Assembly: GCA_021324365.1 (NCBI GenBank)
Contig: JAJPJE010000049.1
Span: 1-64,000 of the forward strand
Source of the DNA: Terriglobia bacterium
GTDB taxonomy: Bacteria; Acidobacteriota; Terriglobia; Terriglobales; Acidobacteriaceae
DNA: 64,000 nucleotides
Direction: 5' to 3'
The position numbers and the translations under genes are program-made. Shown piece after piece: positions 43,113 to 52,069 of this stretch (the stretch's first letter is position 1; every line of letters starts with the position of its first letter). The notes beneath the pieces were generated by a model. It searched no databases. It had not been told where the DNA came from and saw only the letters and a program-made list of their open reading frames with translations.

Positions 43113-44153
43113 CTATGTCGACTTCTTCCGTGAGACGGCCTTTTTACGGGTCCTTTCCCTGGTTCGAGCTTTCGTTTTCGCCCGAGTCGCCACGGTAGTG
43201 GTCTTTACGGTATCCAGAGACTCCACCGCTTTCTCCAGTTCGGACATATCCGGCAGCTTCTGCTTCTGGTCCAATACCCGCTCAAATAGATCTCCTTTCT
43301 TCTCGACGCGCTGCAGCACGGCTGCCGAATCGAATACCAGGAGATTGGGATCTTGCTTCTTCAAGCAGTCCTCAACTTCCTCCCACCTCACCGGCGTGGA
43401 AGCTGTCGGTCGATCCTTCGCGCGAAGCGAATAGACGCAGACCGTGGTCTTGTATTGATCGTTCTGGCTCCAGTCGACAAAGACCTTATTCGTACGCAGC
43501 ACCTTCTTCATGTCCGAAACGACCTTTTCGGGATAGCGCCGCTCCAACAGCCGCGCGATTTCCTTGGCAAACGGCTTGGTTTCGTCATAAGTAACGGGCG
43601 TATGCAGCGGCACATACACCTGCAATCCCTTGGAACCCGATGTCTTCGCATAGGCCTCAAGTCCCATTGACTGAAATAGCCTGCGAACCCACAGTCCTAC
43701 CTGACAGCACTGCACGATATCGGCCGGAGGTCCAGGATCCAGATCGAATACCAGGAAGGTCGGTTGCTCAATCTTCTTCCCAAGAGATAGTGAGGTGTGT
43801 AGCTCGATGTCGGCAAGGTTTGCAGCCCATACGAGCGTGGGCAGATCAGCGATTACGCAATACTGCATCCAGCGGTTGTTACCGTCGCTCCAGATAGGCA
43901 CTGTTGTGACCCAGTCCGGCCGGTGCGTTGGGCAGTTTTTCTCGTAGAAGAACTCGCCTCCCACTCCTTCCGGATAGCGTTTCATGGTCAGCGGCCGACC
44001 CTTCAGGTGCGGCAGCAGAACCGGGGCAATCCGGACGTAGTAGTCGATCAGTTGGGCCTTTGTGAAACCAGCCGCCGGATACAACACTTTATCCAGGTTG
44101 GAGAGTTTGAGTTCCCGCCCCTCGATTTCAATGATGGTTGTCTGTTTGGCCAC
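43113..44153 (-). CDS. ligD: Stand-alone LigD polymerase domain (NHEJ primase-polymerase)
   Basis: About 346 residues comprising only the archaeo-eukaryotic primase-like polymerase domain of bacterial LigD: SNLDKVLYPAAGFTKAQLIDYY at the N-terminus, the catalytic FDLDPGPPADIVQ (DxD), YAKTSGSKGLQVYVPL and DWSQNDQYKTTVCVYSLRA. A Lys/Arg-rich tail (about the last 30 residues) may bind DNA. The ligase and 3'-phosphoesterase domains are absent. The frame is open from a TTG at 44174, but GTG at 44153 follows GGAGG. No Ku gene is in the window. Confidence 0.88.
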   Translation of the reverse strand: MAKQTTIIEIEGRELKLSNLDKVLYPAAGFTKAQLIDYYVRIAPVLLPHLKGRPLTMKRYPEGVGGEFFYEKNCPTHRPDWVTTVPIWSDGNNRWMQYCVIADLPTLVWAANLADIELHTSLSLGKKIEQPTFLVFDLDPGPPADIVQCCQVGLWVRRLFQSMGLEAYAKTSGSKGLQVYVPLHTPVTYDETKPFAKEIARLLERRYPEKVVSDMKKVLRTNKVFVDWSQNDQYKTTVCVYSLRAKDRPTASTPVRWEEVEDCLKKQDPNLLVFDSAAVLQRVEKKGDLFERVLDQKQKLPDMSELEKAVESLDTVKTTTVATRAKTKARTRERTRKKAVSRKKST

Positions 44154-44314
44154 TACCGGAACCTGCCTCCGCAATCGTTTGGATGCCTAGCAGCAAAGCT
44201 GCAATCCCGGATCTATCGTGTGCGCATCGGGTTCAACCGATCCGTCGCCGCGTCAGTGTACTTCTCAAAAGATGCCGCAACAACCGTCACCAACAACTTG
44301 CCATCCAAGCGTGG

Positions 44315-45157
44315 GTGCATGGCAACCTCAATAGCGGGAATCTGAACGGGGAGAAGCAGCTACCGGTCAGCTCTTCCAATCCGCCCCAGTTCGATCCCGA
44401 TCAGCAGGCACTGTTCCGGGAAGTTCTGCAGTTGCTCACGGAAGAAAACATTCCGTTCGTAGTCTCAGGCGCCTTTGCGTTGCAAGCACATACGGGCATC
44501 TGCCGTGACACCAAGGATTTGGATCTCTTCATGCCGACGAAAGATGCGCAGCGAGCCTTGCACGTACTGACCGACCATGGATACCGTTGCGAAGTCACGG
44601 ACCCGGTCTGGCTGGCAAAAGCCCAGCGCGGCGATTTCTTCGTCGATCTGATCACGGGAATGAGCAACGGGGTGGTCTCCGTCGACAGCACATGGATCGA
44701 ACGTGGCACTCCAGCAAACGTCTTCGGCGTCCCTGTGCGCATTCTCGCGCCCGAGGAACTAATTCTCTCGAAGATTTTTGTCACCCGTCGCGAGCGCTTC
44801 GACGGCGCCGACATCGCCCATGTAATCTACGGTACTCACGGAAATCTCGACTGGAACTGGCTGTTGGAATCGGTCGGCGAACACTGGGAAGTTCTTTACT
44901 GGATGCTGGTGCTGTTTCATTACGCCTATCCCGCGCACGCCGACTATGTGCCCCGGCGTATCTGGGACGACCTGATCTCCCGCTTTCAGTCCGCGGTTCA
45001 CAATCCGAACGGGAACACCGGATTTCGAGGCAGCCTCATCGATCCGCTCATGTTCGCTATCGATGTTGACGAATGGGGGATGCGCGATTTGAATGAGGAA
45101 TATCGCCTGAGCCGTCAACCCAAGCTGACGGAAGCTCGCCAGGAACCTGCCGCATGA
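44315..45157 (+). CDS. Nucleotidyltransferase-fold protein
   Basis: About 280 residues from a GTG at 44315. The frame is open from 44138 but that would overlap ligD, and the true start is uncertain. The nucleotidyltransferase signature is FVVSGAFALQAHTGICRDTKDLDLFMP, with paired acidic residues in DLDLF. RILAPEELILSKIFVTRRERFDGADIAHVIYG follows, typical of AbiEii/DUF6036-type nucleotidyltransferases. Its stop overlaps the ATG of a metallophosphoesterase gene (ATGA), so the two are translationally coupled. The substrate is unknown. Confidence 0.75.
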   Translation: MHGNLNSGNLNGEKQLPVSSSNPPQFDPDQQALFREVLQLLTEENIPFVVSGAFALQAHTGICRDTKDLDLFMPTKDAQRALHVLTDHGYRCEVTDPVWLAKAQRGDFFVDLITGMSNGVVSVDSTWIERGTPANVFGVPVRILAPEELILSKIFVTRRERFDGADIAHVIYGTHGNLDWNWLLESVGEHWEVLYWMLVLFHYAYPAHADYVPRRIWDDLISRFQSAVHNPNGNTGFRGSLIDPLMFAIDVDEWGMRDLNEEYRLSRQPKLTEARQEPAA

Positions 45158-45861
45158 AGATCGCTGCGGTTGCCGACATTCACTTTTCCCCGCCCTCGTA
45201 CGATCGCATTCGCACCTTGATGGAACGCGCCCGGGACGAGGCTGATCTCATGATCCTGGCCGGAGATCTCACGAACTATGGGCGCGCGCAGGAGATGGAA
45301 TCGCTGCTGAATGCTTTGGTGCGCCTGCGCATTCCCATTGTTGCTGTGCTCGGAAATCACGATTACGAAAGCGGGCAGGAAGCCGAACTTATGCGGATGA
45401 TGACCGCCGAAGGAATCAAGGTTCTCGATGGGACTGCCTACGAGCGCGACGGCGTTGGTTTCGCTGGAACCAAGGGGTTTATCGGCGGATTTGGCCGCGG
45501 AGTGCTGACGGCCTTCGGTGAGCCCCAAATCAAGTTCATCGTCCAGGCAGCGGTCGATGAAGCGTTAAAACTGGAGCGAGCTCTGGCACAGATTCGTACG
45601 GAGAAACGCATTGTCGTTCTGCATTACGCGCCGATTGGGGGGACTGTCGCGGGAGAGGCGCCCGAGATCTTCCCCTACCTCGGCACCTCGCGCCTCTCTG
45701 AAGTAGTCGACCGCCATGGCGCCAACTTCATCGTGCACGGTCATGCCCACCATGGCACGCGAGAGGGTAAGACGGTAGGCGGCATTCCCGTGTACAACGT
45801 TGCACTTCATCTGCTGCAATCCCAAGATCCACCACGTGCATACCGAATTTTTGACGTCTGA
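45154..45861 (+). CDS. Metallophosphoesterase
   Basis: A 235-residue calcineurin-like phosphoesterase with all metal motifs: AVADIHFSPP (DxH), LILAGDLTNYG, VLGNHDYESG, and VHGHAHHGT. It has no signal peptide and is therefore cytoplasmic. It is translationally coupled to the upstream nucleotidyltransferase-fold gene. The substrate (nucleotide, phosphoprotein or nucleic acid end) is not predictable; coupling suggests that it may reverse the partner's modification. Confidence 0.85.
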   Translation: MKIAAVADIHFSPPSYDRIRTLMERARDEADLMILAGDLTNYGRAQEMESLLNALVRLRIPIVAVLGNHDYESGQEAELMRMMTAEGIKVLDGTAYERDGVGFAGTKGFIGGFGRGVLTAFGEPQIKFIVQAAVDEALKLERALAQIRTEKRIVVLHYAPIGGTVAGEAPEIFPYLGTSRLSEVVDRHGANFIVHGHAHHGTREGKTVGGIPVYNVALHLLQSQDPPRAYRIFDV

Positions 45862-45875
45862 ACGTTTGAAGGCCA

Positions 45876-45903
45876 ACTGCGGTGGTTTATAATGTAGTTA
45901 ACA
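45876..45903 (+). promoter_or_regulatory. Sigma-70-like promoter of the receiver gene
   Basis: TTGAAG (45876-45881), 16-base spacer, TATAAT (45898-45903), 18 bases upstream of the TTG start at 45922. Confidence 0.6.
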
Positions 45904-45921
45904 GCAACTTAGGATAGGTTT

Positions 45922-46317
45922 TTGACTAACTCCGGCCAATCAATTCTCCTCGTCGTCGACGATTCTACCCTTCTCCGGCTGCGTTCCATGATCCTGCAGA
46001 TGCACGGCTTGAGCGTAACTACGGCCAGTTCTGCGGAAGAAGCACTCAGCCTTTGCGATGGAGAGATTTACGACCTGGTGGTGATCGATCTCAGCGAAGG
46101 CATCGACGCCAGCACACAACTGTGCGAGGAACTCAAAGCAAAGCATAGACAAGAAGCGGTCGCGCTCATGGCTCCGGCTTATGCTTACGTTGGGTCCGAT
46201 TGCCCCGACGAGGTTATTCCCAAAGACCAGGGACCAGCCAAGCTGGTCCGCGAAATTCGCGACCTTCTCGATCGTGTATCTGACAAAACCGGGGATTCCG
46301 ACAACTCCTCCGTTTGA
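45922..46317 (+). CDS. Single-domain response regulator
   Basis: A 131-residue receiver-only protein. The acidic pocket is VVDD (D13, D14), the phospho-acceptor is D56 in LVVIDLSEG, and the conserved lysine is K101 in VIPKDQG. The position normally occupied by Thr/Ser at the end of beta-4 reads ALMAP, so signalling output may be altered. A TTG start follows AGGATAGG. No output domain or histidine kinase is adjacent. Confidence 0.8.
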   Translation: MTNSGQSILLVVDDSTLLRLRSMILQMHGLSVTTASSAEEALSLCDGEIYDLVVIDLSEGIDASTQLCEELKAKHRQEAVALMAPAYAYVGSDCPDEVIPKDQGPAKLVREIRDLLDRVSDKTGDSDNSSV

Positions 46318-46376
46318 CAAACTTCCTTTTCGGGCCGTACTTTCGATTTCTGTGCTTTTCACGGTGCGGAGGTCGC

Positions 46377-47915
46377 ATGAGGAAGTTCGGCAAGTTTCTC
46401 TCCCTCGCAATTCTCTTCTTGGTAGTTCCCTTATTCGCCCAGGATCTTGCCTCGTTTGAGAAACGTACTGAAGTCCGAAAGCTACCGAATGGCTTGACCG
46501 TGATTCTCTGCCAGCGGCATGAGGCGCCGGTGTTCTCTTTCTACACGCTGGTCGATGCCGGCTCCGTGCAGGACCCTAAGGGAGAAACCGGCCTGGCGCA
46601 CATGTTCGAACACATGGCCTTTAAGGGCACGCCGACAATTGGAACCAAGGATTACGCCGCCGAGAAAATCGTGCTTGCGAAAATCGAGGAGGTCTACGCT
46701 GAGTATATTCGCGAGCGCGACAGGATGGTCAATCGCGATCCGAAGAAAATCGCCGAACTCGAAAAGCAGTGGAAAGATCTCGTCAATGAGGCAGATACAT
46801 ACGTAGTTCGCAACCAATTCGGCGAGATCGTAGAAGAAAACGGCGGGGTTGGCATGAACGCGGGTACCGAAGAAGACGATACCGTGTACTTCTACTCCAT
46901 GCCCGTCAATCGTCTGGAACTGTGGGCGTACCTGGAATCCTCGCGTTTTGCCGATCCGGTGATGCGCGAGTTTTACAAGGAACGCGACGTAGTCTACGAG
47001 GAACGCCGCATGCGCATCGATAGTGATCCCACCGGGCGTCTGGTGGAGCAGTTCGTGGGTACCGCTTTCCAGGCGAGCCCATACCGAAATCCCGGGATTG
47101 GCTGGCCGGCGGACCTGCGCACATTCTCGGCCACCGATGCTATTAATTTCTTTCATAAGTACTACACGCCTTCCAATATGTATATCGCGGTGGTAGGCGA
47201 TCTCTACCCGGACCAGTTCTGGCCAGTGGTGGAAAAATACTTTGGCCAGATTCCCAGCCATCCCAAACCGGACGAGCGCATTACCCAGGAACCTCCACAG
47301 AATTCCGAGCGTAGTGTAGCGCTGCAAGAGACCGCGCAACCTTTGTATGTTGAGGGTTATCACCGCCCCAGCTACTTGAGCCCGGATGATGCGGTATATG
47401 ACGCGATCACCGATCTGATGTCCAACGGACGCACGTCGCGACTTTACCGATCGCTGGTCAGGGACAAACGAATTGCCGCTATAGCCGCCGGGTTCAGCGG
47501 CCTTCCCGGGCAGAAATATCCGCACTTGTTTGCTTTCTACGCTGTGCCCTTGCCCGGCCACACCAACAACGAGATGCGAGATGCCATTCACGCCGAAATC
47601 GAGCGCCTGAAAAAAGAAGATGTGAGCGACGAGGAGTTGCAGATGTTCAAGACGCGCGCCCGCGCTTCGATCATTCGCGGCCTGGGAAACAATCCTGGCC
47701 TCGCCACTTCACTCGCAATCATGCAGGCTCGTTATGGTGATTGGCGTGAATTGTTCCGCCAGCTCGATCGCATCGACAAGGTCACCAAGGCCGACATCCG
47801 CCGCGTCGCGAATGAAACCTTTGTCGAATCGAATCGCACGGTCGGCATCATTGAAACTGCGCAGATACCGCGGGGTGCGCAGGCCGGTCCCGGGCAACAA
47901 CCACCTGCGCAGTAG
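46377..47915 (+). CDS. M16 family zinc metallopeptidase (catalytic subunit)
   Basis: A 512-residue exported peptidase. The ATG at 46377 has GCGGAGG upstream and begins a signal peptide (MRKFGKFLSLAILFLVVPLFAQ). The inverted zinc motif HMFEH is intact in TGLAHMFEHMAFKGTP, and the downstream glutamate region is NAGTEEDDTVYFYSMP. The C-terminal M16 half contains SNGRTSRLYRSLVRDKR. It is followed 51 bp later by a second M16 protein lacking the zinc motif, the usual pairing of active and partner subunits. Confidence 0.92.
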   Translation: MRKFGKFLSLAILFLVVPLFAQDLASFEKRTEVRKLPNGLTVILCQRHEAPVFSFYTLVDAGSVQDPKGETGLAHMFEHMAFKGTPTIGTKDYAAEKIVLAKIEEVYAEYIRERDRMVNRDPKKIAELEKQWKDLVNEADTYVVRNQFGEIVEENGGVGMNAGTEEDDTVYFYSMPVNRLELWAYLESSRFADPVMREFYKERDVVYEERRMRIDSDPTGRLVEQFVGTAFQASPYRNPGIGWPADLRTFSATDAINFFHKYYTPSNMYIAVVGDLYPDQFWPVVEKYFGQIPSHPKPDERITQEPPQNSERSVALQETAQPLYVEGYHRPSYLSPDDAVYDAITDLMSNGRTSRLYRSLVRDKRIAAIAAGFSGLPGQKYPHLFAFYAVPLPGHTNNEMRDAIHAEIERLKKEDVSDEELQMFKTRARASIIRGLGNNPGLATSLAIMQARYGDWRELFRQLDRIDKVTKADIRRVANETFVESNRTVGIIETAQIPRGAQAGPGQQPPAQ

Positions 47916-47966
47916 TAGACACTTGAACATTTTTTAAAGAAGCTCGAGTCCAACAGGACGGCTGAA

Positions 47967-49508
47967 ATGATGAAGAGAACGATTCTAGGTGCGTTGATCG
48001 CTTACGCTTCCATCTCCGTGGCTGCTGCCCAGACTGCGCCAGCGCGCCAGATTCCACCGCCAACGTCGGTTCCGCAGGCCAGGAATGAGGCTCCGCAACA
48101 GCAGGCACAACAGAATGCCGAGCTGAGCCAGATCAAAATTCCCAAGCTGCCTCCCTTTACGCCGCAGGAACCGCAACGCATTCAACTGGCGAATGGCATG
48201 GTCATTTTTTTGCAGGTAGATCACGAACTGCCCCTGGTTGGCGGAACCATGCGCGTTCGTGGCGGCGCAACCAGCGAGCCTGCCGACAAAACCGGGCTCA
48301 TCTCCATCTATGGTGACGTCTGGCGCACTGGCGGCACAAAAACAAAGACGGGCGACCAGATGGATGACTTCCTGGAAGCTCGCGCAGCCAAAATCGAAAG
48401 CAATGATGGCGACGACTCCACCTCTCTTTCATTCGATTGCTTGAAGGGGGACTTCGAAGACGTTTTCAACCTTTTCCTTGATGTTCTGCACAATCCGGAA
48501 TTCCGCGAGGACAAGATCGGGCTGGCAAAGCGACAGATGTATACCGTTATCGCCCGGCGGAATGATGACGTCGAATCCATCGTTGGCCGCGAAGCCATAC
48601 GCCTTGCCTATGGTCCGGGCAATCCGTACAGCCGCATTCCTGAATATGCCACCGTCAATCGAGTGACTCGCGAGGACATGATCCAGTGGCATGCCACTCA
48701 TGTGCAGCCGCAGAACATTATTTTTGGGATTTACGGCGACTTCGACCCGAAGGCAATGGAAGCTCGTCTTCGCAAGGCGTTCGATTCATGGCCCAAAGGC
48801 AAGCCGGTTACGGAACCGGTCATGACCTTTACGACGGCCCTGCCCGGCATCTACTTTGTATCGAAAGATGATGTAAATCAAAGCTCGATCCAGATGGTGT
48901 CGCTTGGCATCAAGCGCAGCAATCCTGACTATTATGCGGTGGAAGTCATGAACCAGATTCTCGGCGGGGGCTTCGCTTCCCGCCTGTTCGAGACGATCCG
49001 CTCGAAGTTGGGCCTGGCTTATTCCGTGGGTGGCGGCGTAGGCACGGCATGGGATCGGCCCGGCATCTCGCGTTTCGCCATGGCGACTAAGAGCGCCACT
49101 ACGGGCGAATCGGTAAAAGCGATGAAGTCGGAACTGAACCGCATGCTTACCGATCCGCCAAACGCGGAGGAGATGCGCCGCTCAAAAGATGCCATCCTTA
49201 ACTCCTTCATCTTCAATTTTGACGACAAAGAAAAAGTTCTGGCCGAGCGCATGCGTTACGAGTTCTACGGATACCCGCCGGATTTCCTGGAGCGATATCG
49301 TGCTGGGATCGAGAAGGTCACTGTAGAGGATGTCAATCGTGTGGCGCACAAGTACCTTCATCCGGATCAGTTGCCCACCCTGGTGGTGGGCAATCCGGGA
49401 GAACTGGGAAATCAGCTAACAGCACTCGGGCCGGTGAAGACGCTGGACATCAGCATTCCTCCGCCGCCGGGACAACCGACGAAAACTGGTGCCGCGCCGG
49501 GACGGTAA
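47967..49508 (+). CDS. M16 family peptidase homologue without zinc motif
   Basis: A 513-residue exported protein with signal peptide (TILGALIAYASISVAAAQ) and a Gln/Pro/Ala linker. Where its neighbour has HxxEH this protein reads KTGLISIYGDVWRTGG, so it cannot bind the catalytic zinc. The C-terminal half keeps LGGGFASRLFETIRSKLGLAYSVGGG, the substrate-binding arginine/tyrosine region of M16 partner subunits. It probably forms a heterodimer with the upstream peptidase. Confidence 0.9.
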   Translation: MMKRTILGALIAYASISVAAAQTAPARQIPPPTSVPQARNEAPQQQAQQNAELSQIKIPKLPPFTPQEPQRIQLANGMVIFLQVDHELPLVGGTMRVRGGATSEPADKTGLISIYGDVWRTGGTKTKTGDQMDDFLEARAAKIESNDGDDSTSLSFDCLKGDFEDVFNLFLDVLHNPEFREDKIGLAKRQMYTVIARRNDDVESIVGREAIRLAYGPGNPYSRIPEYATVNRVTREDMIQWHATHVQPQNIIFGIYGDFDPKAMEARLRKAFDSWPKGKPVTEPVMTFTTALPGIYFVSKDDVNQSSIQMVSLGIKRSNPDYYAVEVMNQILGGGFASRLFETIRSKLGLAYSVGGGVGTAWDRPGISRFAMATKSATTGESVKAMKSELNRMLTDPPNAEEMRRSKDAILNSFIFNFDDKEKVLAERMRYEFYGYPPDFLERYRAGIEKVTVEDVNRVAHKYLHPDQLPTLVVGNPGELGNQLTALGPVKTLDISIPPPPGQPTKTGAAPGR

Positions 49509-49599
49509 TGCGAGTCTCAGCTTTTCGATGCATCCACGCGAAAAAGCGGTGTGGGCCGAGTGCGGGCTAAAAGCCGCATCAATTCTGATTTCCAATAGC

Positions 49600-49628
49600 T
49601 TGACAACCGTCCGGCGGCGCGCCAGAAT
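49600..49628 (+). promoter_or_regulatory. Promoter of the imuA-imuB-dnaE2 cassette
   Basis: TTGACA (49600-49605), a 17-base spacer, then CAGAAT (49623-49628), about 80 bases before the imuA start. Confidence 0.55.
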
Positions 49629-49652
49629 CTTATCTCGATAGCGAATAAAAAG

Positions 49653-49666
49653 CGAAAGTAGCTTCG
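49653..49666. promoter_or_regulatory. Candidate SOS (LexA-like) box
   Basis: CGAA-AGTAGC-TTCG is a 14-bp partial palindrome with the spacing of the Gram-positive LexA box CGAAC-N4-GTTCG, matching 8 of its 10 defined positions. It lies just downstream of the imuA promoter. Whether the local LexA reads this sequence is not known. Confidence 0.4.
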
Positions 49667-49708
49667 ACTGCTTTTCTCGCTAACCCACTTCCACCACGCA
49701 GGATCTCT

Positions 49709-50539
49709 ATGTCTTCCGCCGCCGCTCGCGTTATTAATTTCCCCCGTGCCCAGGCCATACTGGCCAACCCGGAATTAGGAGTACGGCGGGCCTCCACGAT
49801 TGAACGGCCTTTGCCCGACATGGTTCCTTCTGGAGTCCCTGCCATCGATGCACTCACTGGTGGACTGCCGCGTGGCGCCCTCACCGAGATCGTTGGTCCA
49901 ACTTCTTCCGGGCGGACCAGCCTTTTGCTTTCCGTGCTCGCACAGGCTACTGCCCGTCAAGAAGCCTGTGCGCTAGTCGATGCTGCCGATGCCTTCGCTC
50001 CCGAATCGGCGGTTGTGGCTGGTGTGGATCTGAAGCGTGTGTTGTGGGTGCGGTGCTGTCTTCCGAATTCTCCTTTCCCGTCTTTGGAAAGGGCCGGAAT
50101 GGAAAACTGTGGCAAGAAGAAAGCCAAGCTCGATCCCGGCGCGCACGTTGAGCAGGCTCTCAAGACCGCCGACCTTCTGCTGCAAAGCGGCGGTTTCGGA
50201 GTTGTCGCACTCGATCTCAGCGATGTTCCTCCGGTGATTGCCCGTCGCGTGCCTCTCACTTCATGGTTTCGCTTTCGCCGCGCTGTCGAGAACACGCCCA
50301 CAGTCCTGCTGGCATTGGAGCAGCAAGCTTATGCGAAAGCAGCCGCGTCTCTCGTGCTCGGCCTCGCGCGACGCGACTGTCGTTGGCAAGCTGTGTCTCA
50401 GCAGTCTGCCCCGACGCACACACGCGTGCTGGAAGAAATGGAAATCAATGCCGAGGTCCTGCGCTCGCAATTTGCGCTGAAGAAACGTCCCGCATCTGCG
50501 CATTACGCACTGCCGTCGGCATGGTCGATCCGAGGCTAA
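49709..50539 (+). CDS. imuA: ImuA-like RecA-fold mutasome accessory protein
   Basis: A 276-residue RecA-like protein. The Walker A position reads GPTSSGRTS (residues 63-71), with Arg69 in place of the usual lysine, so ATP use may be weak or absent. GVVALDLSDVPP resembles Walker B. It heads a tight three-gene cassette with ImuB and DnaE2, the damage-inducible translesion mutasome. AGGATCTCT precedes the ATG. The gap to imuB is 15 bp. Confidence 0.87.
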   Translation: MSSAAARVINFPRAQAILANPELGVRRASTIERPLPDMVPSGVPAIDALTGGLPRGALTEIVGPTSSGRTSLLLSVLAQATARQEACALVDAADAFAPESAVVAGVDLKRVLWVRCCLPNSPFPSLERAGMENCGKKKAKLDPGAHVEQALKTADLLLQSGGFGVVALDLSDVPPVIARRVPLTSWFRFRRAVENTPTVLLALEQQAYAKAAASLVLGLARRDCRWQAVSQQSAPTHTRVLEEMEINAEVLRSQFALKKRPASAHYALPSAWSIRG

Positions 50540-50554
50540 TCAGGAGCTGCTTTC

Positions 50555-52060
50555 ATGTTTGCGTGCTTATTCGTGCCCGATTTTCCTGTGGAAGCATTGC
50601 TCTGCCTGGAACCGGAGTTGCGCACGAAATCAGTCGCTGTTCTCGAGGGCAAGCCGCCTCTTTCGCGCATCATTGCCATGAACGATGCTGCACGCAAGGC
50701 CGCGCTCGAAATGAGCATGACGCGCATGCAGGCGCAATTGCGCGCGCCCGAAGCTGTGTTGCGCATGCGATCTCCCGAACAGGAAGCTAGCGCGCATGCT
50801 TCGCTGCTCGACTGTGGCCATGCGTTCTCTCCGCGCGTGGAAGATACGGCACTCGACCATATTGTCATCGATGTCTCGGGTCTCGATCGCCTACGTGGAA
50901 ATCTGTCGCAGGTCGCCGATCAGATTTTTCAGCGCGTCTCCAGTTTCGGCCTTCATGCCAACCTCGCGTTTGCCTCGAATGCCGATGCTGCCGTGCATGC
51001 CGCACGTGGCTTCAACGGGATAACAATCATCCCCGCAGGCAGGGAGGCGGAATATCTCGCCCAGCTGCCGGTCGATAATCTTTTCCCGTCTCCAGAAATG
51101 TTAGAGACCTTCGATCGCTGGGGCGTGCGCACGTTTAAGAATTTGGCGGTTCTGCCGGAGATCTCGCTATCACAGCGGCTCGGACAGGAAGGATTGCAGT
51201 TGCAGCGACTCGCCCGTGGAGCGTTCGCCCGGACGCTGGTTCCCGCCGAAGCCCCGCTTACTTTCCAGGAGACGATGGAACTCGAATATCCCATCGACTT
51301 GCTCGAGCCACTGGCGTTTATACTTTCGCGCCTGCTGGAACATATCTGCTTGCGGCTGCAAGCACGTGCCCTGGCCACGAATGCACTGCACCTCTGCCTG
51401 CAATTAGAAGATGCGGAACAAGGCACCGGCATCTTCGAACGCGACCTTCAACTGCCCGTGCCCATGCTGAATGCAAAGCTGTTTCTGCAACTGTTGCATT
51501 TGGATCTGAAAGTTCACCCGCCTTCTGCACCCATCGTAAAAGTTCGACTTAGCGCCGATCCCGTCCGGCCGCGCTTTGCGCAAGGTGGACTCTTTATACC
51601 TATATCACCCGAAGCCGAGCGGTTGGAGCTTACGCTCGCGCGCAGCCAAGGCATCGTGGGCGAAGAGCGCGTCGGTACCGCAACAGTTTTGGACACCCAC
51701 CGGCCCGATCCGTTTCGCATGGAGCGTTTCGAAGTTACCGCTCCCACGCAGAAGGTATCGGCGGGATTTGCACGTGCCGCCCAGGTTGCACAGCGAATTT
51801 TTCGTCCACCGATTTCGGTTGGTGTTCAAATGAGCAACAACTGTCCGGCGCGCCTGCTGTGTTCTGTACCGAATCAGCCGCAGGGTGATGTTCTTGCCTG
51901 TAGCGGACCATGGCGTACATCGGGCGAGTGGTGGAGCGATCAGGCATGGCAACACGAAGAGTGGGATGTGGCAGTACGCGAAAAAGAAAACATTGCGCTC
52001 TACCGCATTTATCGCGATCTGGCGGATGGACGCTGGTTCCTGGCCGCGAGCTACGACTGA
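50555..52060 (+). CDS. imuB: ImuB, catalytically degenerate Y-family polymerase homologue
   Basis: A 501-residue Y-family polymerase relative. The first catalytic Asp is lost (ACLFVPDFPVEAL replaces the HLDMDAFF pattern of DinB), and the DE pair reads IVIDVSGLDRL. Such proteins act as scaffolds linking the DnaE2 polymerase, ImuA and the sliding clamp. The C-terminal half after residue 340 is specific to ImuB. The stop codon is directly followed by the dnaE2 reading frame, so translation is coupled. Confidence 0.9.
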   Translation: MFACLFVPDFPVEALLCLEPELRTKSVAVLEGKPPLSRIIAMNDAARKAALEMSMTRMQAQLRAPEAVLRMRSPEQEASAHASLLDCGHAFSPRVEDTALDHIVIDVSGLDRLRGNLSQVADQIFQRVSSFGLHANLAFASNADAAVHAARGFNGITIIPAGREAEYLAQLPVDNLFPSPEMLETFDRWGVRTFKNLAVLPEISLSQRLGQEGLQLQRLARGAFARTLVPAEAPLTFQETMELEYPIDLLEPLAFILSRLLEHICLRLQARALATNALHLCLQLEDAEQGTGIFERDLQLPVPMLNAKLFLQLLHLDLKVHPPSAPIVKVRLSADPVRPRFAQGGLFIPISPEAERLELTLARSQGIVGEERVGTATVLDTHRPDPFRMERFEVTAPTQKVSAGFARAAQVAQRIFRPPISVGVQMSNNCPARLLCSVPNQPQGDVLACSGPWRTSGEWWSDQAWQHEEWDVAVREKENIALYRIYRDLADGRWFLAASYD

Positions 52061-52069
52061 GTGCTCACT

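Noticed and set aside
44138-44314. Upstream part of the nucleotidyltransferase frame
   Set aside because: It overlaps the LigD gene on the opposite strand and has no nucleotidyltransferase-like sequence.
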